A stretch of 5,416 bases of DNA from DYRB01 sp041307765. GTDB taxonomy: Bacteria > Pseudomonadota > Gammaproteobacteria > Chromatiales > Chromatiaceae. The stretch covers positions 1 through 5,416 of the forward strand of contig JBFZCW010000050.1 of NCBI GenBank assembly GCA_041307765.1, written 5' to 3'. Of the stretch, positions 1 to 5,290 are shown piece by piece (the stretch's first letter is position 1; each line of letters starts with the position of its first letter). The translations under genes and the position numbers were made by a program. Under the pieces are notes generated by a model. It made no database searches and was not told the origin of the DNA. It saw nothing but the letters and a program-made list of their open reading frames with translations.

Positions 1-1
1 T

Positions 2-859
2 CGCAAGGCCCTGGAGGCAGTGCTGGAGGTACACCGGGACGCCCGGGTTCCCGAGTATCAGAGCACGCCGCTCCGGCGTGCGGAGAAGGCCCGCATCGGG
101 CGTCGCGCCCAGGGCGAGGCGGCGGGACCGACCACCGGCAAGGTGGCCCTGTTCACCACCTGCTACGGCAACGTCAACGAGCCTGGGGTGAACCAGGACC
201 TGATCGTGGTGTTTGAGCACAACGGCATCCCCGTGACCCTGCCGCGTAAGGAGCAGTGCTGCGGCATGCCAAAACTCGAATTGGGCGACCTGGAGGCCGT
301 CAACGCGGCCAAGGAGGCCAACATCCCGGTCTTGCTGGAGCTGGTGCGCGACGGCTGGGACATCGTCGCCCCCATCCCATCCTGCGTCCTGATGTTCAAA
401 CAGGAGCTGCGTCTCATGTACCCCGACGACCCGGCGGTGCAGGAGGTTGCGGCTCACATGTACGACCCCTTCGAATACCTCATGCTGCGCCACAAACACG
501 GCAAGCTGAGTCTCGACTTCAAAAAACCCCTCGGGAACGTGGTCTACCAGGCCTCCTGTCACCAGCGGGTCCAGAACGTCGGGCAGAAAACCCGCGAGGT
601 CCTGGCCCTGGTCCCCGACACCAAGGTCGAGATCATCGAGCGCTGCTCGGGCCACGACGGGACCTATGCAGTCAAGAAGGAGTCTTACGAGTTCGCCATG
701 AAGATCGTCAAGCCCGTTGCCAACAAGGTGAGGACTGCCAAGCCCGACCACTATGGCAGCGATTGTCCCATGGCCGGCGCCCACATCGCCCACGCCCTGG
801 GCGAGGACGGCAAGCAGGAGCACCCGATGCACCTCCTGCGTCTGGCCTACGGGGTCTGA
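2..859 (+). CDS. Fe-S oxidoreductase, GlpC/HdrB-like, C-terminal part (5' end outside window)
   Basis: The reading frame is open from base 2 and ends at TGA 857-859, so the gene begins before the window; the GTG at 20 is unlikely to be the real start. Two cysteine-rich modules of the CCG family (GlpC, heterodisulfide reductase B) are visible. The first has TTCYGN, then QCCGMPKLE, then IPSCVLMFK. The second has ASCHQRVQNVG, then ERCSGHDGTYAVK, then SDCPMAGAH. In the second the CCG core reads CSG, as in the GlpC branch. Family members normally carry an N-terminal pair of 4Fe-4S motifs; that part is not in view. Such proteins pass electrons through Fe-S clusters, usually at the membrane. The next gene is DUF3501, and the known partner set is rubrerythrin, this protein and DUF3501, so a peroxide or redox-stress role is inferred rather than a glycerol-3-phosphate one. 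The family call is firm; the substrate is unknown. Confidence 0.88.
   Translation, partial: RKALEAVLEVHRDARVPEYQSTPLRRAEKARIGRRAQGEAAGPTTGKVALFTTCYGNVNEPGVNQDLIVVFEHNGIPVTLPRKEQCCGMPKLELGDLEAVNAAKEANIPVLLELVRDGWDIVAPIPSCVLMFKQELRLMYPDDPAVQEVAAHMYDPFEYLMLRHKHGKLSLDFKKPLGNVVYQASCHQRVQNVGQKTREVLALVPDTKVEIIERCSGHDGTYAVKKESYEFAMKIVKPVANKVRTAKPDHYGSDCPMAGAHIAHALGEDGKQEHPMHLLRLAYGV
63..85 (+). repeat. Overlapping inverted repeats inside the Fe-S oxidoreductase gene
   Basis: GCACGCCG (63-70) and CGGCGTGC (74-81) form a perfect 8-bp stem around a CTC loop. An alternative 5-bp stem, CTCCG (71-75) with CGGAG (81-85), uses some of the same bases, so the two folds exclude each other. They lie in the linker before the first CCG module. 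Any function in mRNA folding is inference; the coding sequence could also generate this by chance in GC-rich DNA. Confidence 0.45.
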
Positions 860-906
860 GCCGACCGGTCCTGGACAACCACCGCAATTCTGTTCCGGAG
901 TGAAGC

Positions 907-1488
907 ATGCAGAAGCTGACCATAGAGGACCTCTACGCCCTCGAGACCTATGCCAAGATCCGCGGGGATTTCCGCGCCCAGGTCATGGCGCACAAGAAGA
1001 ACCGCCAGGTCCCCATCGGGGCCCATGCGACTCTTTACTTCGAGGACCGCATGACCATGCAGTACCAGGTCCAGGAGATGCTGAGGGTTGAGCGCATCTT
1101 CGAGCAGGAGGGGATCGAGGACGAGTTGGGGGCGTATAACCCCATGATCCCGGATGGGAGCAACTGGAAGGCGACCTTCATGATCGAGTACGGCAACGAG
1201 GACGAGCGGCGCCAGGCCCTGGCGAAGCTGATCGGCGTCGAGGAGAAGGTGTGGGTTCAGGTGGGAGACCAGGCTCGGGTTTGGGCCATCGCCGACGAGG
1301 ACCTGGAGCGCACCGCCGCGGACAAGACCTCGTCGGTGCACTTCCTGCGCTTCGAGCTGACCCCGGCGATGGTCGCCGGCGCCAAGGCGGGTGCCGCCAT
1401 CGCCATGGGGATCGACCACCCCGAGTACCGCCACCAGGTCGTGACTGCGCCTGGGGTGCGGGACTCCCTCACCGCCGACTTGTCCTGA
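907..1488 (+). CDS. DUF3501 family protein
   Basis: This encodes 193 residues from ATG 907 to TGA 1486-1488. GGAG at 897-900 lies six bases before the ATG and supports this start. The protein begins MQKLTIEDLYALETYAKIR and contains features I recognise from DUF3501: MAHKKNRQVPIG near residues 27-38, a YFEDRMTMQYQVQEML stretch near 44-59, an acidic NPMIPDGSNWKAT segment near 78-90, and a C-terminal AMGIDHPEYRHQ segment. It has no signal peptide, no membrane segment and no cysteines, so it is likely a soluble cytoplasmic protein. The length is typical of the family. It follows the Fe-S oxidoreductase by 47 bases and is probably co-transcribed with it. DUF3501 has no established biochemical function; conserved linkage to rubrerythrin and the Fe-S protein suggests a redox-stress accessory role, which is inference. 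Confidence 0.87.
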   Translation: MQKLTIEDLYALETYAKIRGDFRAQVMAHKKNRQVPIGAHATLYFEDRMTMQYQVQEMLRVERIFEQEGIEDELGAYNPMIPDGSNWKATFMIEYGNEDERRQALAKLIGVEEKVWVQVGDQARVWAIADEDLERTAADKTSSVHFLRFELTPAMVAGAKAGAAIAMGIDHPEYRHQVVTAPGVRDSLTADLS

Positions 1489-1507
1489 GCCTGAGGGGAG
1501 GGGAATA

Positions 1508-1524
1508 GGGCAGCCCCACTGCCC
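1508..1524 (+). terminator. Possible transcription terminator hairpin after DUF3501
   Basis: A perfect 6-bp GC-rich stem with a CCCCA loop starts 19 bases after the DUF3501 stop codon. It is followed by a C-rich rather than T-rich tract, so it is not a classical intrinsic terminator. Rho-dependent ending or simple transcript stabilisation is equally possible. Confidence 0.3.
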
Positions 1525-1718
1525 CCGTCGCCCCCCCCCGCACTCCCCAACCCAAGGGTCGCCGGGGCCACCGGCACCACTCGTCCGGGGTCGTCGATGG
1601 CAAGATCGGCTACGCGCAGGAGAGGTCCCGTCCCTTGATCGCGAACGGGCAGGTGGATGTTGAGCGCCCTTGTACGGAGGGCCGCTTGGGCCATGCAAGG
1701 CGAGAATCTGCCTGGGGC

Positions 1719-1727
1719 TGCTATACT
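1719..1727 (+). promoter_or_regulatory. Extended -10 promoter candidate for the aminotransferase operon
   Basis: TGCTATACT fits the extended -10 form TGnTATAAT with one mismatch in the hexamer (TATACT, 1722-1727). It lies about 58 bases before the aminotransferase ATG, a plausible leader length. No good -35 hexamer is found at 16-18 bases upstream, which extended -10 promoters can tolerate. It stands out because AT-rich hexamers are scarce in this DNA. Confidence 0.42.
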
Positions 1728-1784
1728 CCCGCCCCGGCCCGACCGGCCGTCTGCCAACCCGCCGCGCGACCGTCAGATCTGCCA

Positions 1785-2966
1785 ATGCCTATCCAGTCCT
1801 TCCATCCGCCCCTGCGCACTCTTATGGGCCCCGGTCCTGCGGACGTTCACCCACGCGTCCTGGCGGCCTTGGGGCGCCCGACCATCGGCCACCTGGACCC
1901 GGCCTTCTTGACCATGATGGACGAGGTCAAGGACCTGCTTCGGGGGGCCTTACTGACACGCAACCTGCTGACCATGCCGGTCTCAGCCCCGGGGTCCGCG
2001 GGGATGGAGACCTGCTTCGTCAACCTGGTGGAGCCCGGTGAAAAGGTCGTAGTGTGCGTCAACGGAGTCTTCGGCGGGCGCATGGTCGAGAATGTGCTGC
2101 GCGCCGGCGGTGAGCCCGTGGTGGTGGCGGATCCCTGGGGCCGGGCCGTGGATCCGGACAAGCTCGAAGAGACGTTGCGCGCCCACCCGGACGCCGTCAT
2201 CGTCGCCTTCGTCCACGCAGAGACCTCCACCGGGGCCTGCTCCGATGTGCCCACTCTGGTCGAGATTGCCCACCGTCACGGGTGCCTGACGATCGTCGAT
2301 GCCGTCACGAGCCTGGGCGGCTCCGAGCTGCGGGTAGACGACTGGGGGGTGGACGCCTGCTACTCGGGATCCCAGAAGTGCTTGTCCTGTACCCCGGGGC
2401 TCTCGCCCGTTACCTTCAGCGAACGTGCCTTGGCCAAGGTCAAGGGGCGCGCCGCCAGGGTCCGCAGTTGGTTCCTGGATCTGAATCTGGTGATGGGTTA
2501 TTGGGGTTCGGAGCAACGCCGCACCTACCACCACACCGCCCCGGTCAACGCCCTCTACGGCCTACACGAGGCCTTGGTCATGCTCCATGAGGAGGGCCTG
2601 GAGCGCGCCTGGGCCCGTCACCGCCGCAACCACCTGGCCCTGCGCGCGGGGCTCGATGCCCTGGGGCTGGAGCTGCCGGTGCCGGAGGCCGAGCGCCTGC
2701 ACCAGCTCAACGCCGTTGCTGTCCCCATCGGCTTGGATGATGCCTTGGTGCGAGCCCGCCTGCTCCAGCAGTACAATTTAGAGATTGGGGCCGGGCTTGG
2801 CGACCTGGCCGGCAAGGTCTGGCGCATCGGACTCATGGGATACAGCAGCCGTCCGACCAACATCGTCCTATGCATCGCGGCCCTCGGGACCGTCCTCAAC
2901 GACTTGGGTCACCGGACGGATACGGGGGCGGCCCTGGCCCGGGTCCAGGCCGCCCTGGCGGGCTGA
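1785..2966 (+). CDS. Class V aminotransferase, alanine/serine-glyoxylate aminotransferase family
   Basis: This encodes 393 residues from ATG 1785 to TGA 2964-2966. The frame is open further up to a TTG at 1635, but the added 50 residues are not family-like and they span the promoter candidate. The ATG start gives the usual N-terminus, with LMGPGPADVHPRVL at residues 13-26. PLP-site signatures are clear. SAGMET (71-76) lies in the cofactor loop, Asp172 in IVDAVTS contacts the pyridine nitrogen, and Lys198 in SGSQKCLSCTPGLSPV forms the Schiff base. Arg347 in WRIGLMGYSS corresponds to the arginine that holds the substrate carboxylate. The family transfers an amino group from alanine or serine to glyoxylate, giving glycine, and acts in the cytoplasm in glyoxylate or photorespiratory metabolism. 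The exact donor cannot be read from sequence. No clear Shine-Dalgarno is seen. It heads the operon, 8 bases before the next gene. Confidence 0.9.
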   Translation: MPIQSFHPPLRTLMGPGPADVHPRVLAALGRPTIGHLDPAFLTMMDEVKDLLRGALLTRNLLTMPVSAPGSAGMETCFVNLVEPGEKVVVCVNGVFGGRMVENVLRAGGEPVVVADPWGRAVDPDKLEETLRAHPDAVIVAFVHAETSTGACSDVPTLVEIAHRHGCLTIVDAVTSLGGSELRVDDWGVDACYSGSQKCLSCTPGLSPVTFSERALAKVKGRAARVRSWFLDLNLVMGYWGSEQRRTYHHTAPVNALYGLHEALVMLHEEGLERAWARHRRNHLALRAGLDALGLELPVPEAERLHQLNAVAVPIGLDDALVRARLLQQYNLEIGAGLGDLAGKVWRIGLMGYSSRPTNIVLCIAALGTVLNDLGHRTDTGAALARVQAALAG

Positions 2967-2974
2967 GCACCATC

Positions 2975-3676
2975 GTGTTCCTCCCCGGCAACCGCCGCAG
3001 CCTGCCGGTCCGGCTGGTGATGATCGCCGCCGCGGCCGGGCTTTTCGTGGTCGGCTATCAGTGGGGTAATCGCTACCAGCACCGCGGCGGGCCACCGGCT
3101 ATTGCCGGGGTCCGTGTCTCGCCCCCCATCGATCTTTCCGATTTTGCTCTACGTGACCCGGACAGGCGCCCGGTGACGCGGGACCGCCTCGGTCAGGGCT
3201 GGACCCTCCTGACCTACGGCGACCTGACCCAGGCCCAGGGGCACCTGTCCGTCAACCGCCTACTGGAGGTTCGCAACCGCCTCGCGGACAGCCCGGAGCT
3301 GCAAGCCGGGTTGCGCCTGGTCTTGGTGCAGACCAGCGAAGCCCCGAACCTGGCCCGGGACTTCAACCGCCTGACCCCGTCGCTCATCGTCGCCGGGGGT
3401 GAGGCCGAGGAACTGGCTAAGCTGGCGGATGCCTTAGGCGGTGCCCCAGCGCCCACCCCGGGGGACGATGCCGGATCTGCCTTGTTCCTCATCGCCCCCG
3501 GTGCCCGCCTGGTGGCCTTGTTCACCCCGGGGCAGGGCCCGGCCACCATCGCCTCGGATCTGACGGCCCTGTTTGAGGACCCGAATGTGCTCGAGCCGAT
3601 CCAGCCCGATGCTTCGGCGTCCGGCATGCCACCCACGCCGGCAGCCGTGCCCCAGACGAGTCCCCCGACCCAATGA
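2975..3676 (+). CDS. Membrane-anchored SCO/thioredoxin-fold-like protein without cysteines
   Basis: This encodes 233 residues from GTG 2975 to TGA 3674-3676. The start leaves an 8-base gap after the aminotransferase; starting at ATG 2870 would overlap that gene by 97 bases and add a Gly/Pro-rich artefact. Residues 1-13 are basic, and 14-28 (VMIAAAAGLFVVGY and nearby) form one membrane anchor, so the rest should face the periplasm. Residues 54-201 resemble SCO1/SenC: LSDFALRDPDRRPVTRDRL, then WTLLTYGDL, then LRLVLVQTSE, then SALFLIAPGARLVALF. SCO proteins bind copper through CxxxC and a later histidine. Here the CxxxC positions read Gln86 and His90, the protein has no cysteine at all, and the later histidine region reads DDAGSALF. 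The tail (208-233) is Pro/Ala/Thr-rich. It cannot be a normal copper chaperone or thiol redox enzyme; a structural or binding role is inferred. The stop overlaps the psd start (ATGA). Fold assignment is moderate. Confidence 0.72.
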   Translation: MFLPGNRRSLPVRLVMIAAAAGLFVVGYQWGNRYQHRGGPPAIAGVRVSPPIDLSDFALRDPDRRPVTRDRLGQGWTLLTYGDLTQAQGHLSVNRLLEVRNRLADSPELQAGLRLVLVQTSEAPNLARDFNRLTPSLIVAGGEAEELAKLADALGGAPAPTPGDDAGSALFLIAPGARLVALFTPGQGPATIASDLTALFEDPNVLEPIQPDASASGMPPTPAAVPQTSPPTQ

Positions 3677-4566
3677 GCGACCAACCCCTGCGCCCCGCGG
3701 AACGGCTCTTTGTCGCCGTCCAACACCTGCTACCCCAACACCTGCTCTCGGCACTGATGTATCGGGTCGCGCGATGGCGGTGGCGCCCCTTCAAGGATGC
3801 CCTGATCGGCTGGTTCGTCCGGCACTTCCGGGTGGATATGAGCCTCGTCGCGGAGACGGACCCCAAGGCTTACCCGAGCTTCAACGCCTTCTTCACCCGG
3901 GCCTTGCGACCAGGTGCCAGGCCCCTGGCGGCCGACCCCGCGGCCCTCCTCTGCCCGGCGGACGGTGCCCTGAGCCAGATGGGGGAGATTCGCGACGGGG
4001 TCCTGTTCCAGGCCAAGGGGCACAGCTACACGGCCCTCGACCTACTCGGGGGCGACGAACGGGTGGCGGCCGCCTTCGCGGGCGGGGTCTTCGCCACCAT
4101 CTATCTCTCGCCGCGGGACTACCACAGGGTGCACATGCCCTTGGAGGGCGTCCTCATCGCCATGACCCACGTACCCGGCCGGCTGTTCAGCGTCAACGCC
4201 GTCACGGCGCGCGCCGTCCCAGGGCTGTTCGCGCGCAACGAACGGGTGGTGTGCCTCTTCGAGACCAAAGTTGGGCCCGTCGCCCTAATTCTGGTGGGGG
4301 CCATCTTCGTCGGGAGCATGGAGACGGTCTGGTCTGGCCAGGTGACTCCCCCGCGGGGCGTTGATCGCCCGGCGGGGGGCGCGGTGCGCTTGGGTCGGGG
4401 AGAGGAGATGGGGCGCTTCAACATGGGGTCCACCGTCATCCTGCTCTTGCCCCCGGGGGTCGTGAAGTTGGACCCGGGGCTCAGGCCAGGCGACCCCCTT
4501 TGCGTGGGGCAGGCTCTAGGGCGGCTCAACCTCGAACCGGAGGTGCCAACAAGTGAACGAGGGTGA
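3673..4566 (+). CDS. psd: Phosphatidylserine decarboxylase proenzyme
   Basis: This encodes 297 residues from ATG 3673 to TGA 4564-4566, a normal length for the bacterial Psd-I type. It decarboxylates phosphatidylserine to phosphatidylethanolamine at the inner membrane, the last step of PE synthesis. Visible signatures are an N-terminal amphipathic region, FKDALIGWFVRHFRVDMS (40-57), YPSFNAFFTRALRPGARP (67-84), CPADGALS with Asp97, YLSPRDYHRVHMP with His151 and His154, FNMGST (249-254) and LRPGDPLCVGQALGRL near the end. The proenzyme cuts itself between Gly252 and Ser253; Ser253 becomes the pyruvoyl group on a 45-residue alpha chain. Asp97, the YHRVH histidine and Ser253 fit the known Asp-His-Ser triad. 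The cleavage motif reads MGST where most homologues have LGST, a mild change. The start overlaps the preceding stop (ATGA), so translation is probably coupled; there is no strong ribosome binding site. Its 3' end overlaps the lipocalin gene. Confidence 0.96.
   Translation: MSDQPLRPAERLFVAVQHLLPQHLLSALMYRVARWRWRPFKDALIGWFVRHFRVDMSLVAETDPKAYPSFNAFFTRALRPGARPLAADPAALLCPADGALSQMGEIRDGVLFQAKGHSYTALDLLGGDERVAAAFAGGVFATIYLSPRDYHRVHMPLEGVLIAMTHVPGRLFSVNAVTARAVPGLFARNERVVCLFETKVGPVALILVGAIFVGSMETVWSGQVTPPRGVDRPAGGAVRLGRGEEMGRFNMGSTVILLLPPGVVKLDPGLRPGDPLCVGQALGRLNLEPEVPTSERG
4539..4543 (+). promoter_or_regulatory. Ribosome binding site for the lipocalin gene, inside psd
   Basis: GGAGG lies nine bases before GTG 4553, within the last codons of psd. 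It is the strongest Shine-Dalgarno in the operon and favours GTG 4553 over the in-frame ATG at 4577. The ATG has only a more distant GAGGG (4559-4563) upstream. Confidence 0.6.
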
Positions 4567-5149
4567 TCTGTGCAGAATGCCGTTGCGGGCCGGCAGGGTC
4601 ATGCTGGTCTCCCTGGCCCTGGTGGTCGGCGGGTCCGTTGCGGCGGAACCTCCCCGGCCGGTGGAGCGGGTGGATCTCCAGCGCTATCTGGGCCGCTGGT
4701 ACGAGATTGCCGCCATCCCCAACTTCTTCCAGCGCCATTGTGCCCGCGACACGACCGCCGACTATGCGCTGCGTGAAGACGGCCTGATCAGCGTGACGAA
4801 CACCTGTGTGAAGGCCTCCGGCGAGGCGGATCGGGCGCAAGGGCTGGCTCGGGTCGTCGACCCCGCCACCAAGGCACGGCTGGAGGTGAGTTTCGTCAGC
4901 CTGCTGGGGTTCCAGCTCTTCTGGGGGGACTACTGGGTCATCGGACTCGGCGAGGACTACGAGTATGCCCTGATCGGGACCCCCACCCGCCGCTGGGGTT
5001 GGATTCTGGCCCGCGACCCGAACCCACCCGAAGCCCAGGTCCAGGCGTGGCTGGCAGAACTCAAGGGGCAGGGGTATGACCCGGCGGAGTTCGTGCGCAC
5101 GCCCCAGGGCGGGCCGGTGCCACTACAGGACACACGCAAGATGCCGTGA
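4553..5149 (+). CDS. Blc-type lipocalin, secreted
   Basis: This encodes 198 residues from GTG 4553 to TGA 5147-5149. ATG 4577 is an alternative start giving 190 residues. A Sec signal peptide runs through LVSLALVVGGSVAA (about residues 18-31), with likely cleavage after VAA. The mature protein shows the lipocalin GxW signature, YLGRWYEIAAIPNFFQ (45-60), then NTCVKASG, LEVSFVSL, GDYWVIGLGEDYEYALIGTP and WGWILARDP, matching the Blc/apolipoprotein D branch. Cys63 and Cys85 could form a disulfide. Escherichia coli Blc is an outer-membrane lipoprotein, but here no lipobox cysteine follows the signal peptide, so a soluble periplasmic form is predicted. Blc proteins bind fatty acids and lysophospholipids and are tied to envelope stress and lipid repair. 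The gene overlaps the psd end by 14 bases, consistent with a shared role in phospholipid upkeep; this link is inference. It probably closes the operon. Confidence 0.93.
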   Translation: MNEGDLCRMPLRAGRVMLVSLALVVGGSVAAEPPRPVERVDLQRYLGRWYEIAAIPNFFQRHCARDTTADYALREDGLISVTNTCVKASGEADRAQGLARVVDPATKARLEVSFVSLLGFQLFWGDYWVIGLGEDYEYALIGTPTRRWGWILARDPNPPEAQVQAWLAELKGQGYDPAEFVRTPQGGPVPLQDTRKMP

Positions 5150-5160
5150 TCGGTCTGACG

Positions 5161-5197
5161 GGCGGCAAAATCCATCGCCGCCGCGACTTGTTGTCGC
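5161..5197 (+). terminator. Two abutting hairpins after the lipocalin gene
   Basis: GGCGGC (5161-5166) pairs with GCCGCC (5177-5182) around a 10-base loop. Immediately next to it, GCGAC (5183-5187) pairs with GTCGC (5193-5197) around TTGTT. Together they begin 12 bases after the stop codon of the last operon gene. There is no T tract after either stem, so this is a likely end-of-transcript structure rather than a proven intrinsic terminator. Confidence 0.42.
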
Positions 5198-5218
5198 TGT
5201 CATGGTCGGGCTGTGCTT

Positions 5219-5231
5219 GTGTCGTTGACAC
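5219..5231 (+). promoter_or_regulatory. Perfect inverted repeat overlapping a -35 hexamer
   Basis: GTGTC (5219-5223) and GACAC (5227-5231) are perfect inverted copies around GTT. The right half overlaps TTGACA (5225-5230), a perfect sigma-70 -35 hexamer. The best -10 at an 18-base spacing is TAGCCT (5249-5254), which is poor. The site lies about 60 bases before the antitoxin start and could be a repressor or autoregulation site; that function is inferred. Confidence 0.42.
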
Positions 5232-5261
5232 GGCCCCCGGGTCGGACCTAGCCTAGGCCGT
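5230..5261 (+). repeat. Nested inverted repeats in the antitoxin upstream region
   Basis: ACGGCC (5230-5235) pairs with GGCCGT (5256-5261). Inside it lie GGTC-G-GACC (5240-5248) and CCTAG-C-CTAGG (5247-5257), each perfect around one central base. The density of symmetric elements suggests an operator region or a structured leader. CTAG, present twice here, is generally rare in bacterial DNA. Confidence 0.4.
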
Positions 5262-5276
5262 ACCAAAACTTGTACA
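5260..5276 (+). promoter_or_regulatory. Candidate YefM-type operator: two GTAC cores 12 bases apart
   Basis: GTAC occurs at 5260-5263 and again at 5272-5275, with centres exactly 12 bases apart. The second lies within the palindrome TGTACA (5271-5276), 14 bases before the antitoxin ATG. TGTACA is, as I recall, the core of the operator palindromes bound by the YefM-YoeB complex. Its presence directly before a Phd/YefM-family gene supports autoregulation. The first copy is degenerate (CGTACC). Confidence 0.5.
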
Positions 5277-5290
5277 TCTTTTCACGCGCC

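Larger units (their letters stand above)
1489..1784. other. Intergenic region with GC hairpins and a C9 run
   Basis: No convincing gene is seen in these 296 bases. Just after the DUF3501 stop, GGGCAG (1508-1513) and CTGCCC (1519-1524) form a 6-bp stem with a 5-base loop. A run of nine C follows at 1531-1539. A second hairpin pairs GCCGG (1561-1565) with CCGGC (1571-1575). Neither hairpin is followed by a T tract, so they are weak candidates for terminating the upstream transcript. The downstream end carries the promoter candidate listed separately. Open frames on both strands cross this gap, but their translations look like compositional artefacts rich in Arg, Gly and Pro. Confidence 0.6.

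Noticed and set aside
863..870. Palindrome GACCGGTC just after the Fe-S gene stop
   Set aside because: An isolated 8-base palindrome in GC-rich DNA is weak evidence for a site; no promoter elements surround it.
256..903. A 215-codon + strand frame inside the Fe-S oxidoreductase gene
   Set aside because: It is a shifted frame of a gene with clear CCG motifs; its translation is low-complexity Arg/Gly/Pro.
1686..1727. TTGGGC as a -35 partner for TATACT
   Set aside because: The spacer would be about 30 bases, far outside the usual 16-18.
1635..1784. N-terminal extension of the aminotransferase from a TTG
   Set aside because: The extra residues show no family similarity, and the extension covers the -10-like element. 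The ATG at 1785 gives the expected length.
847..1785. A 312-codon open frame on the minus strand across DUF3501 and the gap
   Set aside because: It is antisense to a clear family gene, its translation is rich in Arg, Gly and Pro with no recognisable domain, and long antisense frames are expected in GC-rich DNA.
2870..2974. Earlier start for the SCO-like protein
   Set aside because: It would overlap the aminotransferase by 97 bases and add a Gly/Pro-rich segment typical of out-of-frame reading before the membrane anchor.
3573..4364. A 263-codon + strand frame overlapping psd
   Set aside because: It is a frame shadow of psd, which has all its catalytic motifs; the alternative translation has no domain.
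5201..5290. A mobile-element or phage attachment boundary before the antitoxin
   Set aside because: No tRNA end, direct repeats or integrase are visible; the repeats present are inverted and better explained as operators.
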